A stretch of DNA of 13,476 nucleotides from Willaertia magna (GCA_902984215.1 CADWAF010001232.1:1-13476), one strand, 5' to 3'; positions 1-7,620 are shown, numbered from the stretch's first letter. Notes: generated from the letters alone by a model not told the origin. Made by a program: numbers and translations.

Positions 1-1412
1 CTTGTCAATAAATTAGATTGATTTTTATCATTACTAGTAATATTCATTGATCTATCTGATATTCTATTAAATGTATTTAATAATTTATCATAAATATTAT
101 CAGAATGACATAAAGGTGAAACTAAATCTAATGTTCTATCTATTAAAATAAAAGTACATGATTGATTTGTATTATAACGTTCTTCTTCAATTAAATTTTG
201 TAAATCTTGTGCAATTAAGTGTGATGATTGTCCTAAAGAATAAATATCAGCACTAAACCTTAATTGTTTTAATACATCTCTTAATACAGCTGCTAATTTC
301 TTATAAAGTAATTGATATTCAATTGGAAGTTCTTGAAACTCTAAAATTGTTTTCTTTTCACGATGTTCTGGACTACTACTACCAGTTGTAAAACTAGCTA
401 ACCCACTTAAAGATAATCTACTGTTATTATTATTACTACTATTTGTACTTTTTCTTTTATTCTTTCTATCTTCTTCTAAAAGAATTGGTAACACTGGGAA
501 AACATCTGAACAAGTTGGAGTGAAAAATACATCAGGAAGTAAAAAAGATAAATGATGAGGAAAATGAATTACTTGAACATTATTTAATTCTTCTTCTTCT
601 TCTTTTACTTTTTGGTTTCTCATCATTTTACTTTCTAAAATAAACATTTGAGCTTTTTGAATTAAATCACTATAAGTTAAAGTATTTTCATTTAAAAGAG
701 ATTTAAATTTCATTGGAATAAATAAATTATTTAAATTCTTTTGTGAAATAATATATTGTAAAGTAGATTGATAATATTCACTAAATCCATCACTAAATGA
801 ACAATAAAAATATAAATTATTTAATTGAAAATGATAAATAGCTTCTTTTAATTTCTTTTCAAAAGAAGATGAAAGTTCAGTCACAAAAAATACAGCCTTA
901 TTAAAAGTATTATTTTCATTATCAAATGTTTGATTTTTCTTTGGAAAGTTAATGGAAGTATCTATTAATTCCTTTTTGGAAGAAGAATTAGTGTTTTTAT
1001 TTATTGGTTTCTCTTCTTCCTCTTCTTCATCACTGTAAAACATTTCAAATTCGTCATCTTCTTCTTCTTCTTTCTTTTTGGTGACTTTAATATTTTGAGA
1101 ATGGTCTTTCCAAATTTTATTAATTTCTTTTAATTGTTTAAATCTTTCAAAAGAAGGCCATTGATTTGAATTTTCTAAATCTAAAATTAAACAAGCACCT
1201 AAATTCATTAGACTTGTGGCTTTAAATTCATCATTCCATGAAAAACATTCTGCAAAAGAATGATCCATAAAGACAATTGAATTATATAAATGTTGATGTA
1301 ATAATTGATAATCTATAGTTTGTTGTTGTTGATCAATTTCATTAGTATTAATATTATTATTGGTGAATGTATTTTCCGATAGCTTAAGGAATTGAGAAAG
1401 TTTTGTACTCAT
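1..1412 (-). CDS. SCFD2: Sec1/Munc18-family protein, SCFD2-like (5' part; 3' end outside window)
   Basis: The frame is open from the ATG at 1410-1412 to the window edge, giving about 470 residues without an intron; the C-terminal part lies outside. Sec1/Munc18 proteins bind syntaxin-type SNAREs and tethering complexes and control membrane fusion. The family hallmark is seen near residues 415-445: a hydrophobic strand running into IDRTLDLVSP and a conserved His two residues on, preceded by a 'SLGQSSHLIAQDL' segment. That layout resembles SCFD2 more than Sly1 or Vps33, because SCFD2 has the same IDRTLDL core after a long divergent N-terminus. Human SCFD2 is about 680 residues, so roughly two thirds is visible. 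An acidic Lys/Glu tract lies at about residues 111-135 and an Asn/Ser-rich loop at about 330-355. The start has the usual A-rich context (AAAAAATG). I am confident of the superfamily and moderately confident of SCFD2. Confidence 0.72.
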   Translation of the reverse strand, partial: MSTKLSQFLKLSENTFTNNNINTNEIDQQQQTIDYQLLHQHLYNSIVFMDHSFAECFSWNDEFKATSLMNLGACLILDLENSNQWPSFERFKQLKEINKIWKDHSQNIKVTKKKEEEEDDEFEMFYSDEEEEEEKPINKNTNSSSKKELIDTSINFPKKNQTFDNENNTFNKAVFFVTELSSSFEKKLKEAIYHFQLNNLYFYCSFSDGFSEYYQSTLQYIISQKNLNNLFIPMKFKSLLNENTLTYSDLIQKAQMFILESKMMRNQKVKEEEEELNNVQVIHFPHHLSFLLPDVFFTPTCSDVFPVLPILLEEDRKNKRKSTNSSNNNNSRLSLSGLASFTTGSSSPEHREKKTILEFQELPIEYQLLYKKLAAVLRDVLKQLRFSADIYSLGQSSHLIAQDLQNLIEEERYNTNQSCTFILIDRTLDLVSPLCHSDNIYDKLLNTFNRISDRSMNITSNDKNQSNLLT

Positions 1413-1648
1413 TTTTTATTAATAATAAATAAATTTACAAAAGACATGTCATTGTTATTACGTAATTAATTCAAACTTTTACAATTATTATATTCCATTA
1501 TAAATTATTTTACATGTAATTACACTTTACAAAATCAAGTATTGCTGAAACTAAAATTGATTTCGCCATCTTTCTGCTAGTTTTTTAAATTCAAAAAATG
1601 CCATTTTGATTGAATTTTGTTGTTTAAATTTTTTCGAAATTTTAAAAA
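1413..1648. promoter_or_regulatory. Shared divergent promoter region, SCFD2-like / TIM23
   Basis: This 236-bp AT-rich spacer separates two start codons that point away from each other, so it must hold both promoters. Seen in it: a 10-bp palindrome ATTACGTAAT at 1457-1466, which matches the TTACGTAA site bound by some bZIP proteins; an 8-bp palindrome GACATGTC at 1443-1450; and a minimal upstream ORF (Met-Pro-Phe-stop) at 1598-1609 in front of TIM23. No TATA box can be singled out in such AT-rich DNA. Factor binding is not shown. Confidence 0.5.
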
Positions 1649-2773
1649 ATGTCGGAAAGCAACAATAATGATTCATCATCCTCTTCCTCCTCTGGAAATT
1701 TTTTCACATCTTTCACTAATAAACAAAAACAAGAAACAGAACAAACAACAACACCTCCACAAAGAGAACAACCAAAATCTGGTGTAGATTTTTTAAGAAA
1801 TATTAGAAATTTTACAACTCAAACTAATGCTAATCCATACCAATTCGATCAAACAGCACCACCACCAGAATATTTAGAATTAGAAGAAGAAGGAAGTAGT
1901 AGAGTTTTAGAAAGAGCAATGTCTAATGTAGGTATTGCTTATATTGGTTCATTAGGAATAGGTGCATTAAATGGAGTATATTCTGGATTTAAATATGGTG
2001 AAAGAGGATCATTTAAAGTTAGATTAAATTCAATCCTTAATCATGCAGGTACTAAATCTATTAAATTAGCGAATAGTATTGCTGCAGGTTTATTAACTTA
2101 TCATTTGTTAGATATTGGTTTATACTTTTTAACAAACCCTGAAAAAGAAAAGACTACTAATGCTTCTAGTGAAAAGGTTCAAGAGAAACGTATTGAAGAA
2201 GATGAAGACTATAAAAGAAATATGAGAAGATTATTTGGTACAAAATATTATACAGGTGAACATTATGCTGAGTTAAATGGTCTTCGTCCTAAAGAAGAAG
2301 AATTATTAAATTTACCGGAAGAAGAACCTGAATCAGTATTTGAAGAGATTAATAATCCTGTAGTACATTCAGTTTTAGGAGGTATTATTGCAGGTATTCT
2401 TTATCAAACACCTGCACCTTTTGTTAAGATTGTTAGAGGTAGTTTAATAGGTGGTTGTTTTGGATTTGCTTATTGTATTTATACAGGTAGATTTGATTTA
2501 TTTACTCCACTAGAGAATAATACTTGGAAAGATGAATGGGTTAGGAAAGTTGTAGATAAAACTTGGATTGGTAGTTCTCGTTTTATTGAATCTGTAAACA
2601 ATTTTAAAACACCAAGTGGGAAACCAATGTTTAAACAAGGCTTTGATTTTCAAAAAATTCTTCCTCAATTATTACATAGTTCAACAATATATTCAAAATT
2701 AGATATGAATAACAATAACAATAATAACATTGTAATTGATACAACAAACTTGGATAATAATGAAAATAAATAA
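1649..2773 (+). CDS. TIM23: Tim23-type mitochondrial inner-membrane translocase subunit
   Basis: This 374-residue protein belongs to the Tim17/Tim22/Tim23 superfamily. Tim23 forms the presequence-protein channel of the inner mitochondrial membrane. Residues 1-90 are hydrophilic, Ser/Thr/Gln-rich and acidic at the end, as in the intermembrane-space domain of Tim23. The core starts near residue 92 with Gly-rich membrane segments (about 93-113, 138-161, 236-255, 262-280). The family signature 'KVRLNSILNHAG' lies at 123-134, in the loop after the first segment. Two things are unusual: a charged insert of about 70 residues (about 163-233) between the second and third membrane segments, where relatives have a short loop, and a hydrophilic tail of about 95 residues (281-374) ending in an Asn run. 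No intron is seen. The start is AAAAAATG. The stop is 14 bp before the ASPDH start. Tim17 is less likely because of the long N-terminal domain. Confidence 0.85.
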   Translation: MSESNNNDSSSSSSSGNFFTSFTNKQKQETEQTTTPPQREQPKSGVDFLRNIRNFTTQTNANPYQFDQTAPPPEYLELEEEGSSRVLERAMSNVGIAYIGSLGIGALNGVYSGFKYGERGSFKVRLNSILNHAGTKSIKLANSIAAGLLTYHLLDIGLYFLTNPEKEKTTNASSEKVQEKRIEEDEDYKRNMRRLFGTKYYTGEHYAELNGLRPKEEELLNLPEEEPESVFEEINNPVVHSVLGGIIAGILYQTPAPFVKIVRGSLIGGCFGFAYCIYTGRFDLFTPLENNTWKDEWVRKVVDKTWIGSSRFIESVNNFKTPSGKPMFKQGFDFQKILPQLLHSSTIYSKLDMNNNNNNNIVIDTTNLDNNENK

Positions 2774-2787
2774 AATCAATCAAAAAA

Positions 2788-3699
2788 ATGTCTAAAATAC
2801 GTTTAGGAATTGTTGGTTATGGAAATCTTGGAAAATTTCTTGTGAATGCTGTTTTGAGTAACAGTGAAGCATCTGAATTGTTTGAAATTTCTTTTGTTTG
2901 GAATAGAAGTTTTGAAAAGATGGAAGAAGATAAACAATTAAAACCTGAATGGTTATTACGGGATTTAAATGATTTTAAACAAAAACAAGTTGATTTAATT
3001 GTTGAAGTTGCTCATCCAGATATTATTGCTACACATGGTCACGAATTTTTATCTCATTGTGATTTATTTGTTGGTAGTCCAACAGCTTTCGCAGATGCCG
3101 AAGTTGAAAAGAGAATTAGACAAACAATTAATGATAAAAAACATGGTTGTTATATTCCAAGTGGAGCACTTTGGGGTGCAAATGACATTGCCAAGATGGG
3201 AAAATTAGGTACTTTACAAGGGTTGACTATTACAATGAAAAAACATCCATCAAGTATGAAATTAACTTCTGATGAATTAAATAACAAACTAAACATTGCA
3301 TTAGAGGAAAATACAAAAGAACATATTATTTATGAAGGACCTGTCAGGTAAGTAATTTATATAATGAAATTGGAGCTAAAAGCCTGTCTGTTTTTGCAAA
3401 CAATTTTAATCAGACCTTTATGTCCATTAGCTCCAAACAATGTCAATACAATGGCTTGTGCTGCTTTGGCTGCAGAAAATTTAGGCTTTGACAAAACATA
3501 TGCAAGATTAGTAGCTGATTCTCGTTTAGAAGCTCATGTCATTGAGATTGAACTACAAGGCAATGGAGGATTTTCAGTTTATACAAATAGATTCAATCCA
3601 GCTAAAGTTGGAGCGGTAACAGGTAATGCAACTTATAATAGTTTTTTAAGTAGTTTACTTTGCTCTGGTGGAAGAGGTAAAGGTTTACATTTTGTTTAA
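2788..3699 (+). CDS. ASPDH: L-aspartate dehydrogenase family protein (join 2788-3347, 3414-3699)
   Basis: Two exons give a 281-residue protein, close to human ASPDH (283). The family oxidises L-aspartate with NAD(P)+ to iminoaspartate or oxaloacetate plus ammonia; in microbes the product can feed NAD synthesis. Residues 7-15 carry the Rossmann dinucleotide-binding motif GIVGYGNLG. A 'PSGALWGANDI' segment follows near residue 132, and the C-terminal domain has the highly conserved PLCPLAPNNVNTM directly after the splice junction, ending GGRGKGLHFV. The 66-bp intron interrupts codon 187 (AG/A, Arg) and restores the family sequence exactly across the join; reading through it would stop at once (TAA at 3349). 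The start has an A-rich context (CAAAAAAATG) but lies only 14 bp after the TIM23 stop, so promoter elements may sit inside TIM23 coding DNA. The gene ends 13 bp from the IFT25 stop. Confidence 0.9.
3348..3413 (+). other. Spliceosomal intron of ASPDH (66 bp)
   Basis: It begins GTAAGT and ends AATCAG. Removing it joins EGPVR to PLCPLAPNN, the conserved family sequence. The length is a multiple of three, but the intron contains an in-frame TAA at its second base, so retention truncates the protein. Confidence 0.9.
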
Positions 3700-3712
3700 A
3701 AAATCATACTTT

Positions 3713-4175
3713 TTAGATGTTTGCCTCAATTTTGATTGAGTGAATACTAATAAAATTATGATAACCATTAAGTATTTGAAGTTTAAGGTAACGAGCAGGT
3801 TGATCTTCTAATAGGATTTCTTCTGCTTGTAAAGAACCTTCATCTGCGAGTTGCTTTTCAAATATAGGAGAGAATTGGATAGGCTGAGATTTATCAGTAG
3901 TTTCAATCTTTAATTGTTTTACTTGGTATTATGATAGGAAATAATTAAGGTTGCAATTCCTCTAACTACTTACTCCCTGTGGATATTATTTGAATCTTCT
4001 TAAGGGTATACTGGCTCTCTAATTGAAACATAATTTCTTGAGGAAACATTCCGGTACTCATCCAAAAGGTTTCCTCTTTACCGTCCAACATGTTACTTAT
4101 TCCATAATTTTCATCGTGGCTTGTTGTTAAAACAACTTTAGCCTTTCTAGATTCAACAATTTCTTCTATTACCAT
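3713..4175 (-). CDS. HSPB11: Intraflagellar transport protein IFT25 (join complement 3974-4175, 3713-3921)
   Basis: Two exons encode 136 residues, against 144 in human IFT25/HSPB11. IFT25 pairs with IFT27 in the IFT-B complex, which moves cargo inside cilia and flagella. The first exon carries the family hallmark 'DGKEETFW' (31-38) followed by STGMFPQE (40-47), typical of this discoidin/F5-8C-like jelly-roll; the human protein has DGNPETFW and TTGMFPQE. The second exon supplies 'KQLKIET', an acidic stretch, 'EEILLED' and the final 'RYLKLQIL...FISIHSIKIE' strands, matching the end of the human protein. The 52-bp intron splits codon 68. The start is in AAAAAATG context, with an E2F-like TTTGGCGC (plus strand 4179-4186) directly in front. 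The gene is convergent with ASPDH and divergent from the small gene at 4332. Confidence 0.9.
3922..3973 (-). other. Spliceosomal intron of IFT25 (52 bp)
   Basis: On the minus strand it starts GTAAGT and ends CCAAG. Splicing joins ...IISTG to IKQLKIE, which matches the IFT25 family; without it the frame ends in TAG two codons later. The CAAG acceptor without a clear pyrimidine tract is weaker than those of the other introns. Confidence 0.85.
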
Positions 4176-4331
4176 TTTTTTGGCGCTAACTATTTTAATT
4201 CCAAAAACCTTTACGAATCAATAGTTGTTCCAAACACAAGCCTTGATACTCAGAGGAAAAGATAGAAGGCAGTAGAAGAAGAAGCGTTTCGGCTTTAACA
4301 TTTTACAAAACTAAAAATCCACTTTAAAAAA
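4176..4331. promoter_or_regulatory. Shared divergent promoter region, IFT25 / 75-residue gene
   Basis: This 156-bp spacer lies between two divergent start codons. TTTGGCGC at 4179-4186 fits the E2F consensus TTTSSCGC, but it lies within 11 bp of the IFT25 ATG, so it could equally be leader sequence. Nothing else recognisable is seen. Confidence 0.4.
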
Positions 4332-4559
4332 ATGCTAAATAGAGGAAGACAAACAATTAAACGAGTATTTTCCACACGTTCTCTCATCCGTACAACAAAT
4401 ACTAGTAAAAAACATTTCTCATCACTAGTAACAATTTCTTCTAATAATAATAACAACAATGATAAGATTTCTATAAGGTCATTCCATGCAATGCCTAGCG
4501 GAATTACTAGTTCAATGTTAGGTTTAATGGTAAACGCCACCGATGATGATGGTGTATAA
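4332..4559 (+). CDS. Small protein with mitochondrial-presequence-like N-terminus, function unknown
   Basis: The frame encodes 75 residues starting in the strong local context AAAAAAATG. I do not recognise the family. The first 43 residues hold several Arg/Lys and many Ser/Thr but no acidic residue, which is what an import presequence to mitochondria looks like. A run of six Asn follows, then 'RSFHAMPSGITSSMLGLM' and an acidic end (DDDGV). Arg-Ser-Phe could be a processing site, leaving a very short mature peptide. An unproven alternative is that a weak donor GTGTAT near the end is spliced to TTTTAG at about 4595, which would replace the last residue with a short tail. An overlapping minus-strand frame (4295-4540) is hydrophobic and lacks a good start context, so the plus strand is preferred. 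Confidence 0.55.
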   Translation: MLNRGRQTIKRVFSTRSLIRTTNTSKKHFSSLVTISSNNNNNNDKISIRSFHAMPSGITSSMLGLMVNATDDDGV

Positions 4560-4665
4560 TGAATGTTATGTATTTTAATTAAAATAGTATTTTAGGGTTA
4601 ACAACCAAATATAATAAATAAAAACAAATTTTACTTTTAAATTATTTTTTGTAAACTATTTAAAA

Positions 4666-5946
4666 TTATGGCATTCCTGGAACCCACATACAAAGATTTT
4701 GACAAGCAGACGCCATCATCATATATTTAGGATTAAATTTAGCAATAACATTGCCACTTTGTACAATTGGAAAAGTATAAACTCTATTTCCCTTACTTGA
4801 ATCCAAACATAAAATTCTACCATCTTCTGTACCAATTACAATATAGTCTTCATCTGGAGAAAAAGAAGGACCTACAGAACTTATACCAGTTGCTTGAGGA
4901 GGAGGTAAACTAGTTAATTGAGGATTATTTTGAATTAACATTCGTTGTTCTTCTTCATTTGTAGCTAAATCTTCATTCGTTTTTTTAAATATTTCATTTC
5001 CCTTAAAAGCATCTAACATTGTAATTGCATCACCTGAATTTACAACAATATATTTTCCAAAAGATGAAAATTGTAAAGTATAATAATCTGGTATATCTCC
5101 AGAATACTCCATTGTAAAAGATCCAAAATGTCCTTTATCAACTTGCCTTCTATCATAAAGTTTTATTACATTAGGTGTAGTCACAACTGCTAAAACTAAA
5201 CCATGTGGATCATAAGAACAAATAGGTTTGCCTGTGAATGTCAATTTAGCTAAACCATTTGGTTGTCTTAAATCCCATAATCTAACAGAACAATCTAATG
5301 AAGAACTAGCAAATGTATCATCTGTTGGACACATCTCTAAAGATACAACTCTTCCAGTATGTCCTTTAAAGTATTTAATAAAACTACCAGTATGTATATT
5401 TAAATAACGAATATCATCATTTGTTTCATCTTTCTTAGAAGCATAAATTGCTGCATGAGGGCTATGGGTATAACGAGCGAGACTACATCCATATTTCTTA
5501 CTTGGTATAATTTTATGTCTTTCCCCACTTTGTACATTATATACAACTAATGTATCGTCATCGGAAGAGGTTAATAGAAAAGATCCATCATTAGAATAAT
5601 TTATAGAATTAATTTCTTTAGAATTATCTTTATGTACTTTAGCTATTTGTAATGATTTTATAGAAGATAGACTGAATGGTATAGATGTAGGTGATTCAAT
5701 ACCTGTAGGAGAGTTACTCATTATTGTTTGTGGTGTATTCATATTAGTGGTATTAGGAGAAGGTGGAGGAAAAGGATTAGATTGAGAGTGTTGTGGTGAA
5801 ATCATTGATGGAGATCTAGAAGGATTATTATGTCGAATATTACTACCTTGTTGTTGATAATTATTATTTGAAGATGAATACATATTGTTATTGTTCGGAG
5901 GATAAGGATGATGATATCCTCCTCTTTGTTGTTGATATGGGTTCAT
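4666..5946 (-). CDS. WDR82: WDR82/Swd2 WD40 protein with long N-terminal extension
   Basis: The protein has 426 residues. WDR82 (yeast Swd2) is a seven-blade WD40 propeller that anchors Set1/COMPASS H3K4 methyltransferase complexes and also works with PNUTS-PP1 in transcription termination. The match to human WDR82 is clear along the propeller: TSSDDDTLVVYN (126-137), SKKYGCSLARYTH (149-161), DDIRYLNIH (177-185), GHTGRVVSLEM (195-205), RLWDLRQPN (222-230), GKPICSYDPHGL (239-250), DAFKG (312-316), IGTEDGRI (371-378) and FNPKYMMMASAC (404-415). Residues 1-95 are an extra Gln/Asn/Pro-rich extension with many Ser-Pro or Thr-Pro pairs, and an insert near 322-356 precedes the last blade. The frame continues upstream to 6096, but the Met at 5946 has the A-rich context (ATAAAAATG) and leaves room for a promoter shared with AATF. 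Confidence 0.92.
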   Translation of the reverse strand: MNPYQQQRGGYHHPYPPNNNNMYSSSNNNYQQQGSNIRHNNPSRSPSMISPQHSQSNPFPPPSPNTTNMNTPQTIMSNSPTGIESPTSIPFSLSSIKSLQIAKVHKDNSKEINSINYSNDGSFLLTSSDDDTLVVYNVQSGERHKIIPSKKYGCSLARYTHSPHAAIYASKKDETNDDIRYLNIHTGSFIKYFKGHTGRVVSLEMCPTDDTFASSSLDCSVRLWDLRQPNGLAKLTFTGKPICSYDPHGLVLAVVTTPNVIKLYDRRQVDKGHFGSFTMEYSGDIPDYYTLQFSSFGKYIVVNSGDAITMLDAFKGNEIFKKTNEDLATNEEEQRMLIQNNPQLTSLPPPQATGISSVGPSFSPDEDYIVIGTEDGRILCLDSSKGNRVYTFPIVQSGNVIAKFNPKYMMMASACQNLCMWVPGMP

Positions 5947-6044
5947 TTTTATCTCTAAAGCCTTACTTTCCCGCCAAAATTTGGATGAAGACTTGATAGA
6001 AAAAAAATGCAACAAAAAATTTGAATTTTCGGGAAGAAAAAAAT
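5947..6044. promoter_or_regulatory. Compact divergent promoter WDR82 / AATF with E2F-like site
   Basis: Only 98 bp separate the two divergent start codons. TTTCCCGCCAAAA at 5967-5979 is a near-perfect copy of the classic E2F/DP site (TTTSSCGC) and stands out as a GC-rich island in AT-rich DNA. Binding is inferred from the motif alone. Confidence 0.45.
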
Positions 6045-7586
6045 ATGCCTGTTTCAACAAAGAAAAATAATAATAATGGATTGTTAGATTTAACACTGAT
6101 AAAAAGAAAGAATACTACCGATAATAATGCTACACCATCTAAAAAAAAGGAATTAATTGAAAAATTAACTAAAAAGGATAATAAGGATATTGATCCAGAA
6201 AATGATTATATCTATGAAGATGGTTATGTTTCCAAAAAGAAAAATACAGAAGATTACGAAGAAGATGAACAACAAGAAAATAGAATTTCAGTTTTACGTT
6301 CTTTAGATGAATCTTTAACTCAAGGAAAATATAAAGGTCATACAGTCCGAAAAGAAGATTTATTTGATGACGAGAACGACCTTCAAGATTTACAAAAATC
6401 AGAAGAATATTTAAAAGAAATTAAACGTATTCAAAAAGAATTACAAGAAGAACAAGAAGATGAAGAAACATTTGAAGATGAAGAAGAAGAATCTAACAGA
6501 TTAGTTATTAAAGAAATTGAAGAGCTAGCTGAAGATACCGATATGTCAGAACATTTAAAAAAAGCTCAAGACCTAGAGAAACAAAAAGCAACAAGTGTTT
6601 TAAATCAACGTTTACTTTATGGACATTTATTAAAGATGAGAATTTTATTACAGAAACCACTAACTTTATGTAATCAATTACCTCAAACAGAAACATTATT
6701 TAATTTTATAAAAGCTACAGAAGAAGATAATGAAAATAATTCTAGGAAAGAATTATCTGATATTAGAAAAGATATTGTTGATTTACTTGGAGATTTATTA
6801 ACATTACAAAATGAATTATTTTCTAAAGGTATTTCTGGGGTGAATGAAAATAATGAAACATTAGATGGTTTTGTATTACAAGAGAGTATTGATAGTGCAT
6901 TAAAAGAAGATGATGATAATACAAATGATAAATTATTAGAAAGTATTTGGAATGTTTTAGACAAATCATATCATTCTTATGATAATTTTAAATATAATGC
7001 AATTGATAAGTGGACATCTAGAACTAAAGTACAAAATAATGCAATATCTAGTGCAAAATCATTAAAAGTAATAAATGCATCTGTAACTGAACAAATACAA
7101 AATATAATGAATAATGAACAAGAATTAGATAGATTAATAATGAGAACTAAAATAAAACAATTTGATGAAAATATTTTAGGTAAAAGAAAGAGAGAAGATG
7201 AAGAAGAGAATGAAATGGATGAAGAAATATTTGATGATAGAGATTTCTATCAAGTTTTATTTAGAGATTTTATTGCTGATGTTGGAGGAAATGGTACAAA
7301 TCTTGCTGGTGAGAATATTTCATTAAGAAGAGCTTATACTAAGAAGAAGAGAGAATATGTAGGAAAGACTAAGGATAGGACTATTAAATATAAGGTACAT
7401 AGTCAATTAGTAAACTTTATGGCTCCTAATGTTGATGATGAGATTCCAGAGTCTGCTAAAACACTTTTTGAAAATTTGTTTGGTGGAGGCACAGTTGAAT
7501 ATGAAGAAGAAGAGGAAGAACAACAGGAAATAACCGAAATAAAGGAAGAACAAGAAGAAAATAATAGTGACGAAGAAGAAGAGTAA
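6045..7586 (+). CDS. AATF: AATF/Bfr2 family nucleolar ribosome-assembly protein
   Basis: The protein has 513 residues. AATF (Che-1; yeast Bfr2) is a nucleolar factor of the small-subunit processome; in animals it also acts in transcription and checkpoint signalling. The middle region, about 185-260 ('LNQRLLYGHLLKMRILLQKPL'-type helix, then NQLP), matches the AATF/Bfr2 domain where relatives have a leucine-rich helix followed by '..LPQ'. The C-terminal TRAUB domain is clear: DDRDFYQVLFRDFI (397-410) and RTIKYKVHSQLVNFMAP (445-461), ending LFENLFGG (474-481). Long acidic tracts (about 130-165, 385-397 and 485-513) and Lys-rich stretches are typical of nucleolar proteins. The frame is open a little further upstream, but the first ATG is at 6045, in AAAAAATATG context. 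The stop is 34 bp from the next convergent ORF. Confidence 0.9.
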   Translation: MPVSTKKNNNNGLLDLTLIKRKNTTDNNATPSKKKELIEKLTKKDNKDIDPENDYIYEDGYVSKKKNTEDYEEDEQQENRISVLRSLDESLTQGKYKGHTVRKEDLFDDENDLQDLQKSEEYLKEIKRIQKELQEEQEDEETFEDEEEESNRLVIKEIEELAEDTDMSEHLKKAQDLEKQKATSVLNQRLLYGHLLKMRILLQKPLTLCNQLPQTETLFNFIKATEEDNENNSRKELSDIRKDIVDLLGDLLTLQNELFSKGISGVNENNETLDGFVLQESIDSALKEDDDNTNDKLLESIWNVLDKSYHSYDNFKYNAIDKWTSRTKVQNNAISSAKSLKVINASVTEQIQNIMNNEQELDRLIMRTKIKQFDENILGKRKREDEEENEMDEEIFDDRDFYQVLFRDFIADVGGNGTNLAGENISLRRAYTKKKREYVGKTKDRTIKYKVHSQLVNFMAPNVDDEIPESAKTLFENLFGGGTVEYEEEEEEQQEITEIKEEQEENNSDEEEE

Positions 7587-7620
7587 TTCCTCTTACCGAG
7601 ATTTATTTTGTAATCATAAA

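Noticed and set aside
2764..2790. Bacterial-type operon for TIM23-ASPDH
   Set aside because: There is no ribosome-binding site, both proteins are eukaryotic in type and ASPDH has a spliceosomal intron; close spacing alone does not make an operon.
6021..6044. Upstream TTG start for AATF
   Set aside because: A eukaryotic gene is expected to use ATG; the first one in frame is at 6045.
5947..6096. N-terminal extension of WDR82 up to 6096
   Set aside because: It would overlap the AATF start, lacks the A-rich start context and would remove the promoter space; the Met at 5946 is preferred.
6508..6964. Minus-strand ORFs within AATF (6508-6696, 6683-6964)
   Set aside because: They are shadows of a well-supported conserved gene.
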